Assembly: GCF_023343835.1 (NCBI RefSeq)
Contig: NC_064437.1
Span: forward strand, 14,868,501 to 14,932,500
From: Lagopus muta
Taxonomy: Eukaryota; Chordata; Aves; Galliformes; Phasianidae
Direction: 5' to 3'
DNA: 64,000 nt
A program made the position numbers and the translations under genes. Positions 37,631 through 48,200 of this stretch are shown piece after piece (within the stretch, counting starts at the first letter, position 1; each line of letters starts with the position of its first letter). A model generated the notes under the pieces. That model did no database searches and was not told the DNA's origin. It worked only from the letters and a program-made list of their open reading frames with translations.

Positions 37631-39699
37631 CGTGTCTCCATTGACGCTGGTGCCATCAGTGGTGCCTCCTCATCTTTCTGAGATGCTGCTCTGCTCACTC
37701 ATATCCAGGAACTCCATACAGGAAGAACAGATTCAAAAAGTGGATGAGGTAAAAGAGACATGGATGAATGAAAGGGATCTTCAGCTTTAGTACAAACCAG
37801 TTTATCAAGCTGAGACTTCATCCCAGACCATTACACGCTCAACCAGGCACAGCAGAAATCAGCTCTTCCTTCCTGTTCGTGCAGGCCTGGGCAGAGATGC
37901 TGCACGTTGTTCAGAAGAATAAACATCAACCAGCATCACAGACAGCTCATTTCTACCGTCATCACTGATCTCAATCTGTCAACTGCTTTTGCTACTTCTT
38001 ATTTCTTGGCAAAGACACCCAAGCCAAAGTTCCTTTGGGAGATGCAAACACAATAGAAGGAAGCATTTGCCTGATGGCTGATGTTGCCACAGAGCTGGCC
38101 AGCGCACATGGAAGTATTGAATTTGCGATGGAAAACTTCATGGGAAAATTGCAAGGATAAGACCTGCATTTCTAAGGACCCCTCTGCTTCCCAGTGCATG
38201 CTCCAATTCTGGCTGGCATCAACCTTTCTTGGCAAAGCTCCCACCTGTAGCACTGAATGATTTTGGGGCTCAGGTAGAACTGCAGCAGTTGGTTGCAGCA
38301 GTTCTCCCACTTGCTCTGTTTTCTACTCCTGAGCCCAGTGTGTCACAGATTTCTGAGAGGGATGTTCTGATGTGGAACTTAATTTAAACCCAAAGTAATG
38401 CCTGACATCTTCCCTGGGGCTCTTTCTTCCATGCATTTTGGCTTTTCCCTCTTTCACAAGAAACATCCTCATTCAGACACAAGTGGTGACTGCTCAGTGT
38501 TTCTGCTGCTTGTTAGTGTGTCAGATCCCTTTGTACCAAAGAGATCCTATCCATGAAATGAAACCCATTTACAAAAGAACTGAAAAATGTGGATTCTCTG
38601 AGGGTAGGGACAAGGCTGTGGGACTGTCTTACGCTTTGGTGGATGCATTTCTTTTTCTGTAAACAACCTCTAAGTGGGAGATACTCCACGGTGGAGCCAG
38701 CTCTTCCCACAAGAAGAGATGCTCTGAGACCCACTGCATGTGAAGGGCTTACCTGGGTAATATTGTTATGGACCACTGTCAACAGAGGAAACCTACCAAA
38801 TGTTACCTACTCAGCTGGTATCCACTGGAAAACCAAACTGTTTTTAGTGGGCTACTGTAGATTTGGGAAGAAGTTGTTAGTTTACATATGCTCAGGCTTA
38901 TTGATCTGTTTTCCAAGCAAAGGTATCAGCAATAGAAGCAAATGCAGATCAGAACCATGTATCTGGGTACAAGAACAGCTCCTTTTACAGCAACATTATG
39001 ATTAGGGTTATGTTATTTTGAATCACCATACCTGTTTCTCAACTGCTGCTGCACCAACTTTCATTTGCTTTGCAGATGAGCACGTACAGGAAAGTTCTGC
39101 ATGGTTTTTAAAGAGTAAAGTCAGAAATTCTTGTTGATAGCACAAGGACAAGGCTGCAAACTCTAGAAAGGGCATGCAAGGGGAAGTTAAGGATGAGCTC
39201 AGAAGAAGAAACTCCTCAGGAAGCACAGGTAAGAAAATCTATGGAAAAATGAGAGCTGAGAATAACAGCACAGAAGGAGATGGGGTTTATTTCCAGAGAT
39301 TTGGAAAAAGGGAAGGGAAGAATGTTCAGCTCTCAGTCTCCACCAGACCAAGTATCATCACAAAATGGCATTTGGAAACTAGACAGGTACCACATATTCT
39401 CAACTACCAGAATTTGGGAAAGAGAAAGTGATAAAGCTAATTTCAAATGCACTCAGGATGCTGTCCTAAGAGACAGTGAGGATACAGAGCTGGAAATTTG
39501 GAGCCCAAGTCTATGGGTAACAGGGCAACACAGTGTGCAAAAAGCACCTAAAGGAGCACTGCAAGCAGGCTTAAAAAGACCCAGTAATTGATCGATCTTG
39601 GGGGCCAGGGATATTGCTACGCAACAGCGAAGCGTCGTTGCTGCCTGCAGAACGCACAAAAGCTTCTCAGGCTGTGACAATGGGAATGCATGGAGCTCG

Positions 39700-40110
39700 G
39701 ACTACAGCCGTGCGTAGAAAAACCGAGCTGCCAATATGGGCTCGAGAGCCGTGGGCGCAGGGAAGAGTCCCGGGCACGGTAAGTACTGAGAGCTTACTGT
39801 GAAAAGACGAGCAAAATGGGAAAGCGCGGGAAAACTGCCAGCGTTTCGCTGAGTTCTCCGATGTGAGCCCGCTACGTTAAGGTTCAAAGTTAGGCAACGG
39901 GACGCGGGGCCAGCCGCCCGCCCCCCGCCCTACCTTCCGCAGTCGCGCAGCGCCGTATGCGGGCCGTAGGCCGCCTCGCAGCCGTGCGCTGGGACGGCAG
40001 GGGGCGCTCGGGCCGAGGAGTGGCGGCCCGGCCGCGCCGCGGGGCTCCGGCAGGGGGCGCTGCTGCGGCGGGCTGGTCCGAGAGCGGTGCGCCTGGGGCG
40101 TGAGCGCTGG
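39700..40110. promoter_or_regulatory. Unassigned CpG island with two CTCF-like motifs
   Basis: CpG-rich DNA, densest at 39890-40110, between LRRC8C and the probable LRRC8D promoter. Two same-orientation copies of GGCAGGGGGCGCT lie at 39997-40009 and 40049-40061 and match the core of the vertebrate CTCF consensus. Splice-donor-like sites occur on both strands: plus CACG/GTAAGT (GT at 39779) and minus GGAAG/GTAGGG (minus GT at 39933-39932). It could be the promoter of a minus-strand non-coding RNA, an alternative LRRC8D promoter, or an insulator. No coding exon is recognised, and the long minus frame through it is explained by GC bias. Confidence 0.55.
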
Positions 40111-41500
40111 GGTGTGAGAGCTGGGATGGTGCTGCGGAGCTGTGAGGAGGGGAAGGGGTCCTGGCGGCTAGGGAGTGGCTGTTGTGTATAGAAAAGTCAA
40201 AAGCCTGGGGTTTTGTTTTCTCCCCCAAGGAAAACGGCCTGTGTTGAGCACTGTTCGAATTCATTTCAGAAAATTTCAGTGACATTTTGGAAAGCCAAAG
40301 CAATGAATTCACACCAAAATCAAAGCCATACAGCAAACATGCCTTGTAGCTGTGTAATGCACCCGTGCTGGAAGACAATGGCGGCTGTGGCCGCATGTGG
40401 GGCGGTGGCAGTGCCGGGCGGCCCCCACGGCCACACAAGGCTGTGCTGTGGCTGTGACACTCTGGCCACAGAGAGCTGAGCCGGAAAATGAATGCTCTGG
40501 TCTTCCCATGGCTCCTCACATGGCCCTGGGCTGCGTGCGAGCATTCATGATTCACTCCACAGTCTCTGGGCAACCCAGGGGAGAACCGCCAGCTAGCTGC
40601 AGGGCCTGGTGTCAGCAGGCACAATTGCTATGGCAAAGCAGAGCCTTGTTCTGGGCTGAGGCACAGCCAGATCCTCCTTCTGACCTTTTCTGCATGGTGA
40701 TAACATAAAGCAAGAGGCAGCTGGAGCTGGGCAGGTACGCATGTTGCTGTCCTGTGTGGCTGCACAGCGCTCGTGGGCAGTGAACCCGCAGCCATGTAAT
40801 ATGTATCAGTATGGTGAGAGCTTCTCCTATTATGTTCTGAAGGAAAACAGAGATGCGGTGATTTTAGTCACTGGCTTCCCATCATGATACACGTGCAGTG
40901 CTCTCAGATACATGTCTCAGAAGCAGGAGATGAGCAGGTTGCAGAGGAGCGTGCTGGCTGTGGGTGGGAGCAGCAGGGCTGTGTGATCTGTGCTGTGAGC
41001 AGCGTGATACTAAATGGACTGTGCATACCTAGCTGGAGGATCTTTAGGGACTTCAGATACTTTGGTTCTGTTGTATTTGAAGAAGTATTGGGAAGACTTT
41101 GGGGCTGTAATATCTGTTGTTACTATATTTTTCCATGGATATGGTCTCTAGAATTGAGCAATTGATTTTGTTTGACCAATAACGTGTACATGTAACTAGC
41201 AGAAGGTGCTGCAGTGAAAGTGAAAAGATCAAACCCTCTGTTTTGGGCATAACCAGCTTCTCTCATAGCTGGGTTAGCAAATCTGGCTTTTGCATGACCC
41301 CAGGCAAACACATACTCAGTTACTGAGGTGGGAAAGGAGCCCACATCCCTACAGATCCCTGTTTAAGCACCTCTGTTTTTAAATACGCTTTCTCTACCTG
41401 TCTACAGAATGATTGGAGATTTCTTTTCTCCATGGAAAAATAGGAAGACAGAAAATATGCAGCATGTAAGAAATAAATTATATACTATTTCCTCCCTCTT

Positions 41501-41527
41501 CCCCCCCACCCCCCTCCCCCTCTCCCC
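41501..41527 (-). other. Strong potential G-quadruplex on the minus strand (i-motif on the plus strand)
   Basis: On the plus strand: seven C, A, six C, T, five C, TCT, four C. The minus strand therefore has four G runs of at least four, with loops of 1, 1 and 3 bases, a composition associated with very stable quadruplexes. It lies about 2.7 kb upstream of the CpG island assigned to LRRC8D. Confidence 0.75.
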
Positions 41528-44081
41528 TGCTGTTTTTGCCTGGTCTTTCTCAAATCTTTTTTTTATATTTATTTTTTAATGTTCCAGCAAGGTGAATCCT
41601 TAATCTCCAGCCATCTGATTGACTGCAATCAGTCATTTGCAGGCTCTCAGCACTTTCGCCCCACATACGTTCTCTCTTTTTCCTCCTGCTGTTCAGAAAG
41701 CCCTGCCCAGCTGCACACCTCGTTATGCCCTGTGGCTATGCTATTTTAGGAAAACTTCTTCTAAAGAAATAACAAAATCAACAGGCTCTAACTATTGTAA
41801 CTATGGGGCTGGGAAAGTAAAGTCTAAGTGCTAGAAAGGTATAGCAAAGCACTCAGAAGACAACTGGCTTGTCCTTTCTCTAAAGACAACCATCTTCCTA
41901 GATCCAAGTAGAGCACTTTAGATTTTGCATCATGTCATTTGTACACAGTGCCTCAGCCATTTTACAGAGAAAGCCAATTGCAGCCTGAAGAGGAAAGAAA
42001 TGTTCTCCGTCATGATTTGAAGAAAGAAATAACAGACTGAAGTATATTAGGGAGGCAGGGAAATAGCCCAGTGAAAAGGGCTGGGGAAACTGTGCCAGCT
42101 AAAACTTCCTTTGAGTTCACTCTGCTAATTCAGGCTATCGTATGTTTTAACATTTATTTCCTATTCAGGCTTCATGGTTAGTGTTTAGTATTTGTGGAAA
42201 TGAGTGTGGAGCAGGGGTAGTAAAGGTCATAGAAGAAGTTAAGTGCTAACTTAAAAAATGGGAAGAGGTAAGTAGATTAAACAGCCTAATCCAGTCCTGC
42301 TGGACATGGACTGATCTCTTTCAGCCCTCACTCCGTAGAGCTGAAATCACTCACCACCATAGAGGTGGGACCTGGTAGCTGCCAACTGGTTTCCTGAGAA
42401 GATGCACTTAGATGCCATGCTGACAGGGCCGTGCTTGGCTGAGGATGTGGACCCTGTTGTGGGATGACCAAGTGATGTGCAGCCTTATTCTTGTTTCTGC
42501 CAAGTTAAGGTCCTGCTCACATGAGCAGCAAGGCTGAAAGACAGGTAATGGTGCACGCCCACCCCAGGCTGAGCATGGGCAGCTGCTGGGCAACGCCACA
42601 GGGGCACAGCGTGCAGCATGCCATCCAAAACAAAGCTCCTGCACCCAAATTCAGACGTATGCTCAGATCAAAATAACAAGAAAGATATTTCATTTGTGAA
42701 GGGCCAACTCCAAACCTGTGCAAGAGGAGTGCTGCCATTTTCCCTCCACCGTCTGTGCTTTTCTATCATCTTTTGTGACATGGAGCTGGCTAACTGGTCC
42801 TGTAGGAAAACGGGGCAGCGGTGGCATCGAAGCCTCCAGCTGTGGCTCTCCGTATTGTTATCCCCCTCCCCTCTCCCAGATCCCACTTCAGCATGATTCA
42901 GAAGGGCCACCAGCAGTAATGTGGAAAACTGCCCCAGAGCACTGGGACTCAAACCTAAGATGAGGGAGAAGACACAGCTGAAAAGGAAGAATGTGGAGAG
43001 TTTTCAATTAAAGAAAACGGGAATTACCTTTGCATGCCTATCACAACAGGGGGATAAGACCCCATCAGAAATGTGCTCAGCAAGGTGTCTGTGATTGCCA
43101 AGGACAGCAGATTCAGCTGGTTTGGACCAACTCTGGCATTTGAAAAAATCCTTTTTCTTCTGCTTGAATTTCTTTACCAGCTGCCTGCAAGTCAGGGTTT
43201 CCCAGCCAGCAGCTCTCACTGTTATCTGTTTTCACTGGCCTTGACGTTTGCCATATCAGAGTGCTTTTCCTCCTCTTAATCTCACATCAGTGGGATCCCA
43301 CTAGTGCAGACGTGGGGTGGGCTGGGCACCAGGTCAGGGCGACAGTAAATGAATAAGCAGGGAGATGCATTCGCTCTGCTGAGAAAACAGAGAGGTCTGA
43401 AAAGCTGACCAAAAATAACACAAGAGCTGCTGATCTCAGAGAAGAAAATAAATGAAAGCTCAAATGAAGGTATTGAAAATCAGAGATTAAAATAAGGGAC
43501 AACTCATTAGACTAAATTTGAACTGTGCTAAAATTCTACCAGATGAAAAAGCTGCTATGGAAATAGTGCTGAGCAGCTGGGAATGGGATGAGTTGCCCTG
43601 GTTTCCTTCGGTCTCCAGAGCTGAGTGCTGCTGAGGAGTGCTTTCACTACAACCCCAGATACGTCTCACAGTCACTGAGATGGGGAGGGCTGATTAAAAA
43701 ATGCTGCTGCTAGAAACATAAAGGGAGAGGTTCTCAGTCTCCAAGGGGCCATAGAGCTGTTCTGAACCAGCACGCACTGGTTGTTTCCCATCCCCTCCCA
43801 TTCCTAGAAATCATAGGGAAGGAAATAGAATTTGGAATGTCTGTATTGTTAGCTTTTTAAAAATTCTGTTCTTGATCACGTTCAATAATAATTCAAAAAG
43901 GAATGGGTCAAATTCAGTTTTAGTTAAAACAAACAAGCAAGCCAGCGAACCGGTACAGTTCTGGTCACTTCTCAGTGCCCAGCACAGGGCACGGAGCCTT
44001 CCGAGCTGCAGAAGGTAAGAAGAGCTCCAATAGTTTTTGGGGTGAGAGTTATTGGCTTTCAAGAAGCTGTAGATGCTAGAA

Positions 44082-44104
44082 GTTTGTTTGTTTGTTTGTT
44101 TTTT
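44082..44104. repeat. (GTTT)n short tandem repeat
   Basis: Five GTTT units ending in a T run, immediately upstream of the CpG island at 44.15 kb. Confidence 0.9.
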
Positions 44105-44149
44105 AATGACGTTTTAGGAATTAAAACATAGAGTTTGAAAGCGACGCTC

Positions 44150-45250
44150 TTTCCCTTCCCCGGCGCACCGCAATGAAGTAAGGCGGCGGGGGACAGCTCC
44201 CAATCCCGCTTCCCCGCGGACGACCTCCCAGCCGTGCTCCCGCGGCACCTGAGCGCGGCGGGGCCGGGTCGGGGCGGGCCTTCACATGCGCGGCGCCGCG
44301 GGAGCCATTGGCCGCCGCCGAGCCGCGGGCGGCGCTGGGGGCGCTGGGCCGGGCTGCCGGCTGCCGGTGCTGTCCGTGCGCCGGGCCATGCGGGTGCGCG
44401 TCGCACGCGGGGAGCGCGCTGCAGGGCGCCGCTAGGAGCCGAGCCCGCCCGGCCCGGCCTCCCCTCGCCGCCCGCAGCCGTCCGCATGGCAGTGCGGCGG
44501 GAGTGAGCGCCGCGGGAGCCAGCCGGAGCCCCGGGAAGGTGCGTGTCGGCGCTCGGCTCGGTTCGGCGCGAGGGGTCTCTGTCGCTCCTGGGCGCGGCAG
44601 GCGGGCGGCGGAGCCCCGGGCGGGGGCGGCGGAGGAACCGCGTGGGCAGCCCCGCGCCCGCCTCCCCGGTTTCCCGGCGCCCCGTTCTTTCTTTATTACC
44701 TTTTCATTTTATTTTCCGTTTTATTTCTGTTCGCTGTAATTCCGCCTTCGGAACGGCCGGGCTCTGTCTGCCCCCGTTCCCGCCGACGCCGCGCGCTCCG
44801 GGGCCGCACACGCCGCCGTCCCTCTGCCGGGCCCCGGGGCGCGCCCGTAGCACCGCGCGCCGTCCGCTGCGGCTCTGCGCGGAGTGCGGGAGCGGGGCCG
44901 CGCCGTGGGGGGCAACGGGGTGGCGCAGCCCTCGCCAGGCACCGTCCGCGTTTTCTTGAGGCGCCCTCTCTGTCCTTCCCCTGCTCCCCTCTCCCTGGTA
45001 CGCGGCGATACCGATCTCTCTTTCCCCGGCGACCCGTGAGCCGGGCGCAGCCTCGCGACCTCCATTTCCCCCCGGCCCCGTTAGAAGCCCCGCCGCCGCT
45101 GCCGCGCGGCGTTCCGGCATCCCCCGGCGGGCAGCCCGAGGGGCGGTCCGGCAGCGCCCCGCGACCCGTCTCCCCCGCGGCAGGTTGCTGGGGCTGGAAA
45201 ATGGAGGGCGGCGGCGGCGAGCGGCCCGCCGTGCGCTGGGGATGGCTCCG
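44150..45250 (+). promoter_or_regulatory. LRRC8D: CpG island, probable LRRC8D promoter
   Basis: Very high GC and CpG over about 1.1 kb, falling sharply on both sides. An inverted CCAAT box (ATTGG, 44307-44311) sits in GCCATTGGC, a common NF-Y arrangement 60-100 bases upstream of a start site. That would place initiation roughly at 44370-44420, and a good donor follows at 44539. LRRC8D is the next gene after LRRC8C on the same strand in other vertebrates, and its leader has non-coding exons. The assignment rests on gene order because no LRRC8D codons are present in this window. Confidence 0.6.
44400..44538 (+). other. LRRC8D: Putative non-coding exon 1 of LRRC8D (5' limit uncertain)
   Basis: Ends at the donor GGGAAG/GTGCGT (GT at 44539). 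The start given is nominal, set from the CCAAT box spacing. The exon contains a short upstream frame, ATG 44486 to TGA 44504-44506 (6 codons). If transcription starts a little earlier, a second frame begins at ATG 44388 and ends at TAG 44433-44435 (15 codons). Other donors downstream in the island could make alternative first exons. Confidence 0.4.
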
Positions 45251-48200
45251 TGCACTTCCTGTAATGGTGGTGCTGAAAGTGATGAGCTGCTCGGCTCAGC
45301 CGCCGCCGCGGGGAGCGGAACGTCCTCGCTGCTCGCGCTGGGTGCGTGCCGCTCGCCGGCGCTGTCAGCTGCGGCTTCCAAAGCAACACGGGGAACGAAG
45401 GGCTTTCTTGGCAGCGGTGGGAAGCAGCCATCCTTTCGCCTCTAGGACTGGAGGTGGGGATGGCTGTGCCCCCATTAGGGCACTGGATCAAAGCTATCAG
45501 AAGGCGTTCACAGACCAGGCAAGGCCACGAGGTCCCCTTCTGTTTCTTTCCCTCTTCAGAGGAAGAAGAGAAAGACGCATTTATTCACGTCTCTTCAACT
45601 TGGGAGTAAAGGTTGGTGGTACAGGCAGCATAATTTGCACTTGATTGCCATCTTAAATGAATGCAGCAAGGCTTGCTCCAAGGCCAGGGTCACGTTTGTT
45701 CTCTGTGATTTATAAATCCCCTTGGATCTTTTGTTGTTGCATGAAACCAATTTATGGGGCCCTGACCCAGGGATATGCTGCCCTGACTGTATTTTTTGTG
45801 CTGTGCACCATTTTCTTTGATGTTTCTGTGCGAGCGTTGCCTTCGTAGCAAACTCCTTTGGAGCTCTGCTTGCATCTTGCCTGGTGTGAAGCTTCTCTGC
45901 TATGTCTGCTGGGTCTGTGCTTTTGCACATAATAAAAAGGGAAAATTGAAATCAATGCTGTTATTTGTGAGCGTGGTCACTGTGCTAGAGCTGGCAAGCT
46001 CATGGAGCCTACCCACGGAGAGGCCGAGCAGGGAACAGCGCTGAGCAGCGCTCCAGGCTGTGGGATGCAGATGTGCAGAGGGGTGCGGATGTGCAGCAGG
46101 TATATGCCCCGGGCCCAGCTCCTCGGAAGGCAGCAGACAGCTCTGTGCTGTGCTCAGCACTGGGGTGGGAATTGAGAAGCAGCAGCACAGCAGCTGAGAA
46201 TGCCAGTGAAGAAAACACTGTGTGCGTTCCTGTGGTCAGGAGCACTTGCGGCCACGTGTGCTGTGCTGGGTGCGGTTCTGCAAGAAGTGACTGCGCTGAG
46301 GCTTCCGGCATACAGGCAGTTCTTCTCACTCCTCCACATCTTCCTATTGCTCCTTGAAATGTGTTCAGGTCCCATTCAAACCCTGCTGAAGGCAGCTAAC
46401 ATAAATGGAACTGAACCAAGCGCAGTGTTGCTGACTGAGGCGCCCCTCGTGTTGCTGGCTGTGTCAGCTCCTCGCTGGGCTGCCGGGGAGGCAGTGCTGG
46501 CTCAGCGCCTCGGCCGGGTCTGCCGTGCCTCCCATGCTCCTCTGGCTGGGGACGCTGGCTGATGGCAGGGGACTGATGGGTGTCCTGTGGCTGAGGCTGT
46601 TTGATCAGTGGGGCTGGTGATGGTGGTTTTACCAAGAAGTGGTTTAGTCACTAGCAGTGTCATGGCAGATGCCAGGAAACTCTTTTCTCAACTGGTACAA
46701 ACAGAGGAGAGTTCTGTGTTAGTGGTGTGGTGGTTGGTTTTGTTTTTGTTTTGTTGCCAAATAATGAACTTGAAAGTTTTTTTTCTTTATTTCAAAAGCA
46801 CAATCTGTATCTTCAACTAATTCATAAAAATACCCCAAATGTTCATAAAACACAGTAAGCAGTATTTACCTTAGACTCAAATGCTACTGTATAAAATGGA
46901 AAGAATAAAACGTTAAGTTTCTGCAGTTTAAATTTCTCTTTTATTTTGTTGTATTGAAAATAGAATGCAGCGTTCTCCTTTTGCTTGTTTCATTTTCTTT
47001 CTGTTTTATTTGATTTTATTGTTGTTTTTTTTTTGTCTCTTTGCCATGGAGAGGTGATACCATTATGCTGTTGATACATTAGGAGAAATGGAAATAAATT
47101 CAAAGTTTCTGGGGAAAATTATGTAAGGATTTATTTGTGCTTTTGCATGACTGACACATTAAACTTTTTTTTTTCCTAACAAGCAGTGAAAAGCCTGTGG
47201 ACTTCACCATGCAAAGACTTGTGGATATGACTAATTTTCTGCACGTGTGCAGTCTCACAAGCATGCACGCTTGCAGAAAGCTCTCTGGGATCACAGCAGC
47301 GTTGCTTCATCTTGGAGTGTTTTCTCTTGGCTGTGATGTCGAGCTGCCATGGGCCTGGACCTGGAAGTGTTTGCCAGAAAAAGGCTGAAACACAGAGAAG
47401 GATGCCTGTGAAATACTATTTTCTAGGAACTACCAGCATTGCATTCATAAAAGCTGATTACAGTTTTAAAGCAGTTCCACACCTCTTACCTTGAGGAGGC
47501 TTTGAAACACGCTTTTTCAAAGTTTGGCTTTCCTGAGCTGGGGATGGGTTTGGCTCAAGATCTTTTGGTCTAAGCAAATTGAGTGCAATTTTCTTTTAAC
47601 CATGTAACAAAGAATAGGTACTGATTGCTTGCCAAACAATGTTTCCCCTCAGGGATTCCATACAAATTTAGGAAAGAACAAAGCCAGCATTTCTAGTGTT
47701 TAACTTGATGAGAATCATCCTGGGGTTTGGCACATTAAAAAGCAAAGTGCGTCACAAGTCAAGTTGGCACTTTCTAATGCCATCAGTAATACTCATTTCC
47801 ACATCACTGAACTTGCGCTGCTTCCATCTTTCCCTCACCACAAATCTCTTTAACTAAAAGATTTGAGGCTCTTTTTGGTTATTTCTGTATTCTTTTCAAC
47901 AATATTCTTCCAGCCCAGCTCCCTCCAGGAGTGGATACAGAAGGCAGCTCAAAGACTGCCATGCAGTGCCTCCCCGAGTTCTCAGGAGGCATCCCTGGAA
48001 GGAGGAAGCTTGTTTTCTTGGAGTTACCCAGCAAAATGCCTTTTTCCTCAACACCTAGAGGGAAGTAGTGCTATGGAAGAGAACTTGTATGTGCCAAGAA
48101 CCTGTTTGCTGGCACTGTTCTAAAAGAAACACCTCCCCTTTTCTTCCTCCTTTTCATGTGTAAACCAGGCTATGAAAGCATGTTGTTCGTGTAGTCTCAA

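Larger units (their letters stand above)
20401..39600. other. Non-coding stretch between LRRC8C and the next CpG island
   Basis: About 19 kb with no recognisable protein-coding exon. The first 3.7 kb may be an extended LRRC8C 3' untranslated region. It contains an A-rich tract (22983-23019), a cluster of homeodomain-type ATTA cores (23530-23652), an unidentified GC-raised segment (24.2-26.35 kb), a polypyrimidine minisatellite (27621-27708), CR1 fragments (29530-29752 and 37570-37630), a G-run motif (30342-30361) and an AAT microsatellite (33427-33452). The remainder shows nothing I can identify. Confidence 0.7.
40160..44140. other. Non-coding stretch between two CpG islands
   Basis: No recognisable exon. 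It includes a strong C-run/G-quadruplex motif (41501-41527) and, just before the next island, a short GTTT repeat (44082-44104). Otherwise nothing stands out. Confidence 0.65.

Noticed and set aside
39890-40624. 244-codon minus-strand open frame
   Set aside because: Crosses a CpG island and AT-balanced DNA without a change in coding character; no family resemblance and no conserved-looking segment. Treated as chance.
44704-45381. 225-codon minus-strand open frame in the LRRC8D island
   Set aside because: Low-complexity Ala/Arg/Gly/Pro translation explained by GC content. A divergent non-coding transcript is possible, but there is no evidence of protein.
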